Source of the DNA: Henckelia pumila
Lineage: Eukaryota; Streptophyta; Magnoliopsida; Lamiales; Gesneriaceae
Assembly: GCF_033568475.1 (NCBI RefSeq)
Contig: NC_133121.1
Span: 1,736,001-1,800,000 of the forward strand
Direction: 5' to 3'
Length of the DNA stretch: 64,000 bases
Positions 1 through 10,219 of this stretch are shown in pieces; the stretch's first letter is position 1, and each line of letters opens with the position of its first letter. The notes under the pieces were generated by a model. The model searched no databases. It worked only from the letters and a program-made list of their open reading frames with translations, and was not told where the DNA came from. Made by a program: the position numbers and the translations under genes.

Positions 1-35
1 ATACCGATTTTTCTTTGAGGACCCATTTTTTATCG

Positions 36-2430
36 TTAAGGTGGTGCAATAGGCACATACACCATACATCCAAAAATTCTCAGATGAGAAATATTTGGTT
101 CTTTACCAAATGCAAGCTGCAATAGGGAGAATTTATGATATGCACTTGGTCTGATGCGAATTAATGCCGTAGCATGTAAAATTGCATGTCCCCATATAGA
201 AATAGGGAGTTTTGTTCTCACAATCATTGGTCTAGCAATCAGTTGCAGACGTTTAATCAATGATTCAGCTAATCCATTCTGTGTTTGAACATGAGCAACA
301 GGATGTTCAACAGTAATTTCCATTGACATACAATAGTCATTGAAAGTTTGGGAAGTAAATTCTCCAGCATTATCAAGTCTTATTTTCTTGATTGTATAAT
401 CGGGAAATTGATTTCGCAATTTTATTATTTGAGTCATTAATCTTGCAAATGCCACATTCCGAGTTGATAATAAGCATACATGTGACCATCTGCTAGAGGC
501 ATCGATTAATACCATAAAATATCGAAATGGTCCACATGGTGGATGAATTGGCCCACAAATATCACCCTGAATGCGTTCAAGAAATATGGGTGATTTTGTT
601 TGGATTTTAGCTGGCGATGGTCTTATAATAAGTTTTCCAAGAGAACATGCTTTACATTGAAACTTATTATTCTGAAAGATCTTCTCGTCTTTCAATGGAT
701 GACCATGCGTATTTTCAATAATTCTTCGCATCATTATTGAACCAGGATGTCCCAATCGATCATGCCAATTGATTAATATTGAAAAACTATTAACCACTAT
801 ATTTGATTCGATTGGCCTTATATGTGTATAATACAATCCAGTAGGGAGCATTGATAATTTTTCAACCACATATTTCTTTCCTGATTTATATGTGGTAAGA
901 CACATATATTTCTGATTTCCATCAGTTATCGTCTCAGTATCATATCCATGAGAATATATGTCATTAAAACTCAACAAATTTCTTTTCGATTGTGGTGAAT
1001 ATAAAACATCATTTATCAGAAATTTTGTACCATTTGGTAACAAAAATTGTGCTTTACCACAACCTTCAATCAAGTCTACAGGACCTGATATTGTATTCAC
1101 CATTGTTTTTGTTGGTTTTATTTCCAAGAAATATCTTTCATCTCGCAGAATATTGTGCGTTGTACCACTATCCGGTATGCAAATTTCCATGATATTATTT
1201 CCATGTTTGCTCATAGCATTTTTCATATCAAACTTCACAAAAATGCAATAAAGAAAAATTAAGTACAATACAAATGCAAAATATACCATGCTTTATAATA
1301 CAAGAATGCATAAAAATACAAATTTGTTACAATCTAATCCCACCAATCTTTTAATCAATGTCTTCGAAATCATTCAAAAAATCTGCAGCATTGAAACTAG
1401 TTGAACCAATTAAATGGTCACTATTTTCAACAAAATTGATCTCTTTTCCTTTCCCCTTTGTCGATTCTTTATAGAGCTTACATAGGTGCTCAGGGGTTCG
1501 AAAAATATGTGACCAATGTCCTGGAGTGCCACATCTATAACAAACACTCTCAGATCTTTTTGAGTGATTTTCATTTTCACTCGTATTTTCATGCTGCCTT
1601 TTTGGTGGGTGGTTCGTGACGTTCTTTTGAGATGAGTTATTGAAATAACTATCTCGATTATTTTCATATCCACGGCCACGACCGCGACCGCGATAATTTT
1701 TACGTCCACGTCCACGTCCACGCCCACGCCCACTTCCTCGACCTCGTCCACGATCAAATTCTGGTCTATGTCTTTGATTTTGGTTTTCATTTTTCATTAC
1801 GACATTTGCTTAAGGAAATGCCGTTGATCCAGTGGGTCGGGATTGATGATTTCTTATTAACAATTCGTTGTTCTTTTCCGCCACAAGAAGACATGCAATG
1901 AGTTCAGAATATCTCGTAAAACCACGCACTCTATACTGTTGCTGTAGAGTTATATTTGATGCGTGAAAAGTGGAAAACGTTTTCTCAAGCATTTCCATCT
2001 CTGTGACTTCAAGTCCACAGAATTTTAATTGCGAGACTATTCGATACATCACAGAATTATAATCACTGACTTTTTTAATGTCTTGGATTCTCAACGAATT
2101 CTATTCATCACGGGCGGTCGGAAGTATCACTTCCCTTATATGCTCAAATCTTTCTTTCAACCCTTTCCATAAAATCATTGGGTCTTTTTCTGTGAGATAT
2201 TCACATTTCAACCCTTCATCAAGATGTCGGCGTAAGAAAATCATTGCCTTTGCTTTATCTTGTGAGGTTGATATATTAATTTCTTTGATGGTATCACTTA
2301 GACCCAATGACTCAAGATGCATCTCTACATCGAGAGTCCATGGCATATAATTCTTTCCAGTGATATCGAGCGCAACGAATTCAATCTTTGCCAAATTTGA
2401 CATGGTGGTACTAGAAAAATAACAATGCAT
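36..2430 (-). pseudogene. Broken copia gag-protease-integrase coding region
   Basis: The gag N-terminus lies at about 2101-2430, followed by more gag (1810-2094) and an RG-repeat plus zinc-knuckle segment (1351-1797). The left part (36-1289) has the protease motif DSGTTHN, the HHCC zinc-binding region of GAG-pre-integrase (WHDRLGHPG, then CKACSLGK) and the integrase core with conserved acidic positions (GDICGPI, RLDNAGEF, NGLAESLIKRL). Family knowledge: these cut the polyprotein and insert the cDNA. The region lies in several separate open segments and is not a functional gene. Lineage within copia is not assigned. Confidence 0.88.
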
Positions 2431-2434
2431 TTTA

Positions 2435-3404
2435 TTAGTTAATTTCTATTAGTATGATAATACAAAATAATGGAAGGACGAAAATTACAAGTGTGTATAT
2501 AAATAGATAAAAAATCTGTGGTGGAAAATCGCCGGTGAGTACAAAACTCGTGAGCATGATGATCATAGTCGTTATGAAAAATAGCCTTAGAAAGGTCAAA
2601 AACTCCATCTTCTTCTTCTTCGAAAAAAAAACCGAGGAGAAAATATTTTGAGAGAAAGAGTTAATTTGGTGTGATTGAAAATGAGTTTGAGTGAACATAT
2701 TTATAGGGCAAAAATTTAGCCGTTTGTGACCGTTGGGGGTAAAGAAAAAATCGAGTATGTGTTGAATAAAAATTTGTGATAATGATGCAATGCATATAAT
2801 GATAATCATAATTAAATAATTATGTATATCATATCACATTATTATAAGGTCAGTGTCGTAGACAGCCTTTTATATAATGTTGTGAAATTATACCAATATA
2901 GTTAGAATAAAGTCAGGTATAGTATATCATATCACATTATTATAAGATCGATATCGTAGACAACCTTTTATATAATAACATGAGATTATACAAATATGGT
3001 TAGTATATAAATACACAATAATATATATCATATCACGTTATTATAAGGTCAGTGTCATAGACAACCTTTTATATAATAACATGAAATTATATATTAATAT
3101 AGTTAATATATATACATAATAAATATATATCACGTTATTGTTTAAAAATCTTAGAGGCTTTTATACTTGTCGTATCCCTTACCGGGAGTGTGGGATGTCG
3201 TCTTAACATCCTCCCAGGATTTATAACAAGTTTTGATAAAAAAACTAATTTTTTCATAACATGATATTATATATTAATATATACACAACAAAAATATATA
3301 AACAATAAAATAAAAATTCTTACTTGTTGAATATTTTTGACTTCTTCTTGTATTTTGGAGCGTTGGAAAATATAGAGAACCTTCGAGCGATCGTGCTGAT
3401 AACG
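2435..3404 (-). other. Long leader of the copia element with an internal promoter-like sequence
   Basis: About 970 bases separate the LTR from gag, which is long for a copia leader. On the minus strand the sequence CCCTATAAATATG (about 2696-2708) resembles a plant TATA box. It is preceded by an AACGGTCACAAACGG stretch and followed by a C/A/T-rich, 5'-UTR-like tract. The middle holds tandem repeats (separate entry). A short segment near 3180-3230 contains GGATGTCGTCTTAACATCC. Whether the internal TATA is used is inference. Confidence 0.5.
2826..3135. repeat. Tandem repeat, about 100-bp unit, three copies plus a partial
   Basis: Units begin near 2826, 2923 and 3024 with ATATCATATCACATTATTAT or a close variant. 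They continue through AAGGTCAGTGTCGTAGACA and CTTTTATATAATA to an AT-rich tail. A partial fourth unit starts near 3127. Unit spacing is about 97-102 bp and copies differ at several positions, so the array is not very recent. It lies in the copia leader. Confidence 0.8.
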
Positions 3405-3640
3405 TGTTGTGAAAAAGTAAAAATTTACGGTAAAAAGTAAATACTCCAAAAACTTAAAATATATCAAACTCTACACTTTTCTCTCAACTCAATTATATTT
3501 TTCATCACAAATGAAGACCTATTTATAGATCCACATTTGAGATTAGTCCAAAAATAAATACATCATCATCTACATCATCACACACTAATTTTCCACATTT
3601 TACAACTCAATATTCAACATTCAACATTCAATATTCAACA
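3405..3640 (-). repeat. 5' LTR of the copia element
   Basis: The segment starts (minus strand) TGTTGAATATTG at 3640 and ends ACAACA at 3405, giving TG...CA ends and a length of about 236 bp. It contains a TATA-like CTATAAATAGG (minus strand, around 3521-3531). The primer-binding-like sequence starts immediately inside the element. The partner LTR is outside the window, so neither divergence nor target duplication can be measured. Up to 14 AT-rich bases (3641-3654) lie between this end and recognisable gypsy LTR. Confidence 0.75.
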
Positions 3641-3654
3641 TAATATTAATAATT

Positions 3655-5099
3655 CCCAACCCTGACCCATAACCCGACCCAGCAACCCCCCCAAACCCCA
3701 AACCCGATCACCCCTCTCCTTCTCTTCTCGGCTGGGCGAGCAGCAGCCATTCCATGGCTGCTGCCGCCCTGCTCCGGCCGCCCCTGGCCGGAGAACCACC
3801 TCCCATGGATAGCCCACATCCAGGGGGTTCTAACACAACAAGAATCAGACCAAACCATGGCCCGAGGAGTGAGAACGAATCTCTGCACCAGACGCCTTCC
3901 TCCTCCTCGCGCGCAGACTGAGCAGTCGCCAAACTTTCGTTCGTGCGGCTTCCTCCAACAACCAAAGACCGTGAAACCACTTCTCAATTTTAGCCAACAT
4001 CTAAATCTTTTAAACCCAACAAACCACACACAAATCCATGGCCTGAGTAAGGAGAACGACCCCTCTCTTCCCAAAGCCCTAACCTGCGCGTCTGTGTGCA
4101 TCAGAAGTGAATAGCTTCGTTTCCAGCCTATGACACCCTAAAACTCTGAACAAACTCGACCCTAAGGCACCCTGGGACCCCTCTGACTCGAGCCCTCAGC
4201 CCTGGACCATACCATGCTGAAGAAAAACGTGAGCCATGCCAAGTAGACACTCAAACATGCATCAAACATCCATGAAATTGCATAATTCAAAAATATCTGA
4301 TAAAAATCTGAATAAAACCCAACATGAATGGTTAATAGCTTATATGGTGTTCAAATGAAAGAATAAACATGCCTTAAACGAAGATAGATTGAGAAACGAG
4401 ACAATAATCGCGTGTACGGCGCTCCGGGACGACGAACGAACCAAAGACTCCAAGAATCTATGAAGGATCGGCTATGGAGATTGCTTTCTGCTGAACGTGA
4501 GAATGGGGGTGGGAGGAGATGGGAGTTGTCGGCTGAGTGGGGTTAGGATAGGGTAGGTTTTTGTTTTAAATTTTTGTAACTAGGAATAATTTGGGATAAT
4601 AACTAGTATAAAATAATTAGGTAGATAATATAACATAAATATAAGATTTTAAACTCTTAAAAATACCTACTAATCTGATAACTAATCAAAAATCCCGAAA
4701 TACTAATTTATAGTATTTTTAAAAATTAATAAAAGTCATTAAAATGACTTATTTTGGCTAAAAATCAACTCTTAAATAAATATATAATTAAATACTAAAA
4801 TTTTCTTGACAAAATACCTTAAAATAAGATTTTAAGGCTCATAAACTCATAAAATATTTTTGGCTAAGAATTTTGGTATCTCGTCCGTCCACGGTCCCGT
4901 CTACGCGATCAAAATAATAAATATTTTCAAAAATCCAAAAATACCATAACTGCGGGTTAAATGATAAAATAAATTTAAATCATGCATATAATTCACATAA
5001 TAACACATAAATGTCATTTAACCAAAATATAAATTTTTAAATAATTATTTTCCCTAATTATGCATGCGAATTTACGTATTAAAATTTTTGGGTGTTACA
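3655..5099 (-). repeat. 3' LTR of the gypsy element, partial
   Basis: It begins on the minus strand with TGTAACACCC at 5099, the usual start of plant Ty3/gypsy LTRs, directly after a polypurine tract. The sequence matches 10709-11949 and 13126-13315 of the 5' LTR almost base for base. The match stops at 3655, where the copia insertion begins. The rest should lie left of the window. Open frames in the GC-rich part (about 3650-4110) are LTR sequence and recur at 10673-11168; I do not call them genes. Confidence 0.9.
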
Positions 5100-5100
5100 A

Positions 5101-5122
5101 TTCTCCCCCCCCCCCTTAAATT
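5101..5122 (-). other. Polypurine tract
   Basis: On the minus strand a purine run (AATTTAA, then a run of 11 G, then AGAA) sits directly before the TGTAACACCC start of the 3' LTR. That is the expected priming site for plus-strand synthesis in LTR elements. Just upstream (5122-5145, minus) is TTCGAGGACGAAATTCAA, a sequence common at the pol/LTR junction of plant gypsy elements, which hints that the ancestor once had a full pol. Confidence 0.8.
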
Positions 5123-5331
5123 GAATTTCGTCCTCGAAATTCGACTGATCCAATTCTAAAAACGGAGTTCTTCAAAATCCACTTCACTAAACCAACTATC
5201 ACATATCTAGTTCCCAAGTTTCGGTATCCCAAAAGTCATGCTTCTGCTGCGCACTCTGATAAACCAAATATTTTTGCTTCACTAAAGGTTCCTTAAAAGA
5301 ATAAGTTAGGGCATACCGGTGATCAAAGAGA

Positions 5332-5640
5332 TGTTTGGGTCTGCCTCAGCTGCTTGTATGACAAACACCCTCCCTGTGGTGCTCTTCTTCCTGGGACAAT
5401 TCATGGACATGTGCCCCGGCTCCTTGCAATGGAAACACACATTCGACCCACTCAGGCACAGACCCGAATGTGGTTTCTGACTCAAAGAGGTGTTTGGGTC
5501 TGCCTCAGCTGCTTGTATGACAAACACCCTCCCTGTGGTGCTCTTCTTCCTGGGACAATTCATGGACATGTGCCCCGGCTCCTTGCAATGGAAACACACA
5601 TTCGACCCACTCAGGCACAGACCCGAATGTGGTTTCTGAC
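5332..5640 (-). repeat. In-frame 159-bp tandem duplication containing a gag zinc knuckle
   Basis: Two copies lie at 5332-5490 and from 5491 to about 5640, and they are identical over the shared part. The period of 159 bp is 53 codons, so the frame is kept. Each copy encodes a CCHC knuckle CFHCKEPGHMSMNCP, which in gag binds RNA. Perfect identity indicates a very recent event, or a collapse/expansion artefact of assembly. Confidence 0.85.
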
Positions 5641-5710
5641 ACTTCGGGCAAATTGGTACTCCTCCTGACTTAGGGGCCCCGCCCCTCTGCTGCTGTTGTG
5701 GCTGAACCTG

Positions 5711-6517
5711 CTAACTCTGCTGGTTAAGGTCCTTAGATGGCCCTGTGAACTGTTTCTTTGCAGATGACTGCGAAGATGGTTGATAGGGTTCCAGCTGGAA
5801 TTGTCTCTTACGCAGCTGTTCCTTTTGTATATCTCTTCTCCCCTCCTCAGAGCGCAATGCTCTACTAACGGCAGCCTCATAAGTAGCGACATCCAACATA
5901 CGAACGTCATGCTTAATGTCAGCCCGCAATCCATCAACAAACTGCCTCAGTTTATCCGGCGCACTGTCAGCAATAAGAGGCACGAAACGACACCCTCTCT
6001 CGAACTGGGTGATGTAATCCACCACAGACTTGTCCCCCTGATGGAGACTCATGAACTCCCGGATCATGCGGCTGCGCACATCCTCAGTAAAATACTTGGC
6101 ATAGAACATACGTCTGAACTCTATCCACGTCAAAGTAGGTAGGTTCACGCCCCTAACAGCGCCTTCCCACCAAGAGGCTGCATCCCTTCTCATCATATAC
6201 ACCGCACACTTGACCCTATCAGCATCTGTAATCCCCATATAGTCAAATATAGACTCCAATGATCGAATCCACCCCTCAGCAATGAGCGGATCAGTGGTGC
6301 CTGTAAACTCCTTTGGTCCCTTCTTCTGGAACCGTTCAGCTACATCCTCATCGTGTGTGAGCCTAGGACGAGTAGCTTGCTGCTCTAACAAAGCAGTGAT
6401 CTCTGCCATCATGTTAGCATTGACCTGCTCCAATGCTGAGAGAGGGTTCTGCGGAGGTGGAGGTGGAGGTCCTCCGCGTCTATTCATCTGTCTGGGAGGC
6501 ATTCTGTACCACCACAT
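5711..6517 (-). pseudogene. Gypsy gag (retrotrans_gag domain)
   Basis: An open segment of 268 residues starts at MWWYRMPPRQMNRRGG with a polyproline stretch. It has the plant retrotrans_gag signature: FTGTTDPLIAEGWI, then DAASWWEGAV, LTWIEFRRMFYAKYF and FMSLHQGDKSVVDYITQFERG. Gag forms the particle that packages element RNA. Two CCHC knuckles follow downstream in a separate open segment, so the gene as a whole is broken. No protease, reverse transcriptase or integrase follows. Confidence 0.9.
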
Positions 6518-6690
6518 ATTTTTTTACGTAAATCGCAATGCATAACTAAGGGTTTCAAAAGTCTTACTGAACATGAAATACTTAAAATTAATACATAAGC
6601 TCCTTCTAAATCTTAATAAAGCATTTAAAACTTACAGACCGGTAGCAGGATTTCTGAGCTTCACGTGACAGTAGACACCCTCCAAGGACC

Positions 6691-6704
6691 GCACTCTGAT
6701 ACCA
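6691..6704 (-). other. Primer-binding site, initiator Met-tRNA type
   Basis: On the minus strand TGGTATCAGAGTGC lies two bases inside the LTR end (GTTTCA). TGGTATCAGAG is complementary to the 3' end of plant initiator Met-tRNA, the usual primer for plant gypsy and copia elements. This fixes the element's orientation and the inner LTR boundary. Confidence 0.9.
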
Positions 6705-7346
6705 ATTGAAACGCCTACTACTAATAAAATGCGGAAAAACTTTTTTTTTTAAAAAAAATAATACTATACATATACGCCCATACATATATGTATATAAAAA
6801 TAACATATATTTCTTAAATAACCTGAAAAATATTAAATAAATAAATAAATCCTTAAAAATGTTTCATGCATCAATTTAAAATGATAAACAATGCTGCTGA
6901 AAAATCTCATATGCGGAATAATAATAAAATAAAACATGTTTCAAAATTCCATAATAATAGACTAAATAACTGCGACGGTCACGGGGTCCACTGCTCCGTG
7001 AGCTCATACGTCCTCACCACCGGTAGGAGCTACATAAATGTCATCATGCTCACCTGCACCATATAAGCGTAGTGAGCCTAGGGGCTCAACATGTCTAATC
7101 CTTTATAACAAGGTTAAAAATAATGCACCACGTAGATACTAATACATATACATGTACATGAGCATGCATGGAAACATTTTTCATAACATAAATGCGGAAT
7201 CATAAATCATAAATATAACATAACTTTCTTCATCATACATAACATAATTGAGCATGTCATAAACATAAAAACTGAGTATGGTCATATCCATGAATGTGAC
7301 TAATAACTGTGCCGACTGATCAGTCTAAAGAACCATCGTACGTGGC

Positions 7347-7453
7347 GGTGGATAAATCCACCTCTATGCTGGTAGTAAACTACTTCTGTGCCAGTGGTAA
7401 AACCACTTCTATGCCGGTAGTAAAACTACCTCTGTGTCAGTGGTAAAACCACT
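7347..7453 (-). repeat. Array of five short hairpins in the LTR
   Basis: Five units of about 23 bp each contain a perfect small inverted repeat: GGTGGA-TAAA-TCCACC (7347-7362), GTAG-TAAA-CTAC (7372-7383), AGTGG-TAAAA-CCACT (7393-7407), GGTAG-TAAAA-CTACC (7416-7430) and AGTGG-TAAAA-CCACT (7439-7453). Spacers resemble CTTCTATGCC. In the sense RNA (minus strand) the loops read UUUA or UUUUA. Stem sequences alternate while pairing is preserved. The array is 640-750 bp before the LTR's inner end, so it is probably transcribed. Confidence 0.8.
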
Positions 7454-7600
7454 TCTATGCTATCACATCACTTCAATTTCCATAAAAATATTTTTCATGC
7501 TCAATTCTTAATCATAAACACATCATAAAATATTTCATGTATGCATGCACTTAAAATATGTCCGTAATATATATTTAATTAATTTTAATAATAAATATAC

Positions 7601-10219
7601 TGAAACGACCCTAACTCTCTAATAAATAAATATGCGGAAAATATTTTTTTTTTTTTTTTTATACTTACTAAATAAAATATGTACATATATGCCCATACAT
7701 ATATGCACCGAATAAAGATATTTAAAATGAATAAACAATTAAATACTTAAATAAAAAAAAATGCATTCTTAAAAATATAATAAATATCTGAGTCAAACAT
7801 TAATTAAAAATATACTGCATAAGTAAATAAAAGTTTGCATGCACTGAAAATATTAAAAAAAATGTATCATGCTGACCAAAAACAAAAACATGCATAGCGA
7901 CTCAGAATATTTCACGGTCACGGGGCCACTGCATGCATGCTCATACGTCCTCGCCTCCGGTGGGTACAATGTCATCCTCAACGTACTCACCTGCACCATA
8001 CCAGTGTAGTGAGCCTAGAGGCCCAACATGCTAACATAACAAGGGTTTAAAATAATTTAAACCAATTTAATACTAATACATACATATACATGAATGAGCA
8101 TGCTTAAAAATTACATAACATAACTTAATTAAATAAACATAATACATAACATAATACATAACATTATTGAGCAATTTATTTTCTAACATAGCATGGTTGT
8201 ATCCGTAGTGTAACCTTAAATCATACATTAAATACTGATCAGCGTGGAAACCTACGTACGTGGCCGGTGACGAATCACCTCTTAAATTGGCAGTAAACTG
8301 CCCTTCAATCATATGGGGACGAATCCCCCTTAAATTGTCACACTACTTCAACTTCCAACATAAAATATTTTTTATTGCTCAACTTAAACATTAAATCATG
8401 CATAAAATATTATTTCATGAATGCATGTACTTGAATAAAATGTGTGTCCATCATATATATTTAATTTAATTTCTTATTAACATATAAATATTAAAATAAC
8501 TCAAATGCATAAAAATAATTAAATATATAATCAGGACACATGCAAATTTTTCTCATGGATGGTCCTGGACTGCTGGCCCTACACACAAGCCCATTAACTT
8601 AAAACTGGCCCATTAACATACTTAAGCCCATTAACTTAACTTTAAGCCCAAATAATTAGTCTAAGCCCAATTAAATTAAATAAGCCCATTAAAATTACAC
8701 TAAGCCCAATAACACTTAAACTGGCCCATTGGGCCCAAAAACCCAAAGACTGGCCCATTAACTTTTATGGGCCCAAAAGCCCATAAAATAAATGGACTAA
8801 CTTAATTAAAATTTTAAAAGTCCAAATAAAATTATTTGGGAGTCCAAATAATTTTATTTCAATTTATTTGACTCAAAAACACATAAATTTGTAAAATACT
8901 TTAAAAATAAAATACTCGAGCCCGGCCCACCAAACTCGGACCCGGACTCACTAACCCGACCCACTACCTAACCGACCCGACCCGGACCACTCAGACCCGA
9001 CCCAGACCCCTAACCTAGCCCAACCCGATCCCCTCTCTCCCATTGCCTCTCGGCCGTGAGCAGCAGGCCCTCTTGGCCTGCTGCCGGCCGGCTCCAGCCG
9101 CCCCTGGCCGGAGCGCCGCCGCCCGGACGTAGCCCACGTCCGGGCGGACCTAACCTAACCAGGCCCCAGCCCCCATGCAGTCCACAAGGCTAAAGCCGAA
9201 GCCCTTCTCCCATAACCCTAGTCTGCGCACAGCTGCACTCTTCGAGCCTAACACGGATCGGCCGAGCCCTTCTCAGCCCCAAGCCCGGCCATGGCTCGAT
9301 CCTTAGGCACCCTAGGACCCCTCCTGGCCGGACCCCTAGCCCTGAACCATACCATGCGATCCAATGACAAGAAAAAAAGATGCGTGAGCCATGAATATGC
9401 ATGCCAAGAACAAGCTTCAACCATTTTCTGAAAAATATTGAAGGAAATTCGATGTCTACACATTCCATATAATATACTACTGATATCGTACGAAAAATAA
9501 CAAGGAATTCATGCCTTTCACCGTAGATGACTAGAAAACACGAGCGTGGGACGGTTCCGGGACGACGGGACGAAAATACGGGACTCTTGGAGCTTCACGA
9601 TCCTTGGCTATGGCTTTCTGGGTTTGCTGGGTCGAGAGGATGAAGGAAATGAGAGGGGGTGGCGGCTGAAGTTTGAGAGTGACGTGAGGTTTGGGTGGGG
9701 TTGGGTAGATTTAGGTTTTAATAATTAAGGAAATAGGTTTTTAGGTTAATAAATAGAATAATATAAAATTTAAACATTCTAATAAAAATTTAAATCAGAA
9801 ACTTAAATTAAAATTTATAAAATCCCGAAATTAAGAATTAGGGAAATTTTAAAGATAATTAAAAATCATTATTTTGGCTAATTTTGGATAAAAATGACCC
9901 CTAAAATTAAATAAAATTAAATACTTAAAATTTTGAGATAATAAAACTCAAAATAATATTTTTGGGCTCTAAAAAGGCTCATAAAATAATTTGGGTGGAA
10001 AGTTGTCATCTCGTCCGTCCACGGTCCCGTCTACGCGATTAAATAATAAAAATACTAAAAATCATAAAAATCACTAATTATGGGTTAAATGCTTAAAAAT
10101 ACATTAAATCATGCATAAATAATTCACATAATTATTTAACCCATAAATCTTAAATTTAAATAATTAAATATCCTAATTATGCAGGCGGATTTATGTAATT
10201 AAAAATACCGGGTGTTACA
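7601..10219 (-). mobile_element. Solo LTR of the same gypsy family, nested in the 5' LTR
   Basis: It runs from TGAAACGACC (inner LTR end) at 7601 to GGGTGTTACA (complement of TGTAACACCC) at 10219, 2,619 bp. A 5-bp target duplication TATAC flanks it (7596-7600 and 10220-10224). It shares the LTR layout of the host element but is clearly diverged, so it comes from a related subfamily. No internal region, primer site or polypurine tract is present. Solo LTRs arise by recombination between the two LTRs of a full copy. It includes GC-rich sequence near 8930-9350 and 9540-9700 that yields meaningless open frames. Confidence 0.9.
8266..8328 (-). repeat. Hairpin array of the solo LTR (three units)
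   Basis: At the position equivalent to 7347-7453, this diverged LTR has three hairpins: GGTGA-CGAA-TCACC (8266-8279), GGCAG-TAAA-CTGCC (8289-8302) and GGGGA-CGAA-TCCCC (8315-8328). In the sense strand the loops read UUCG, UUUA and UUCG. None of the stems equals those of the host LTR, yet every stem pairs perfectly. Confidence 0.75.

Larger units (their letters stand above)
1..3640 (-). mobile_element. Ty1/copia LTR retrotransposon, partial and broken
   Basis: On the minus strand, from right to left, I see an LTR (3405-3640), a primer-binding-type sequence beside it (minus TTATCAGCACGA around 3391-3403), a long leader, a gag region, a glycine/arginine-rich zinc-knuckle segment, a protease-like DSGTTHN motif, a GAG-pre-integrase domain and an integrase core. 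This protease-integrase order is that of Ty1/copia. Reverse transcriptase, RNase H and the second LTR would lie left of base 1, so the element runs out of the window. The coding part is interrupted in several places (about four visible breaks), so it is a fossil. Its right end abuts gypsy LTR sequence, so it inserted into the 3' LTR of the neighbouring element and is younger than it. Confidence 0.9.

Noticed and set aside
3646-4114. Open frames of 60-151 codons (MHTDAQVRALGREG and others)
   Set aside because: They lie inside the gypsy LTR and recur at 10673-11168 in the other LTR. The GC-rich LTR segment explains the long frames; no protein family is seen.
9190-9728. GC-rich open frames in 9190-9728
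   Set aside because: Part of the solo LTR, and the frames do not match those of the related LTR, so they are not conserved coding.
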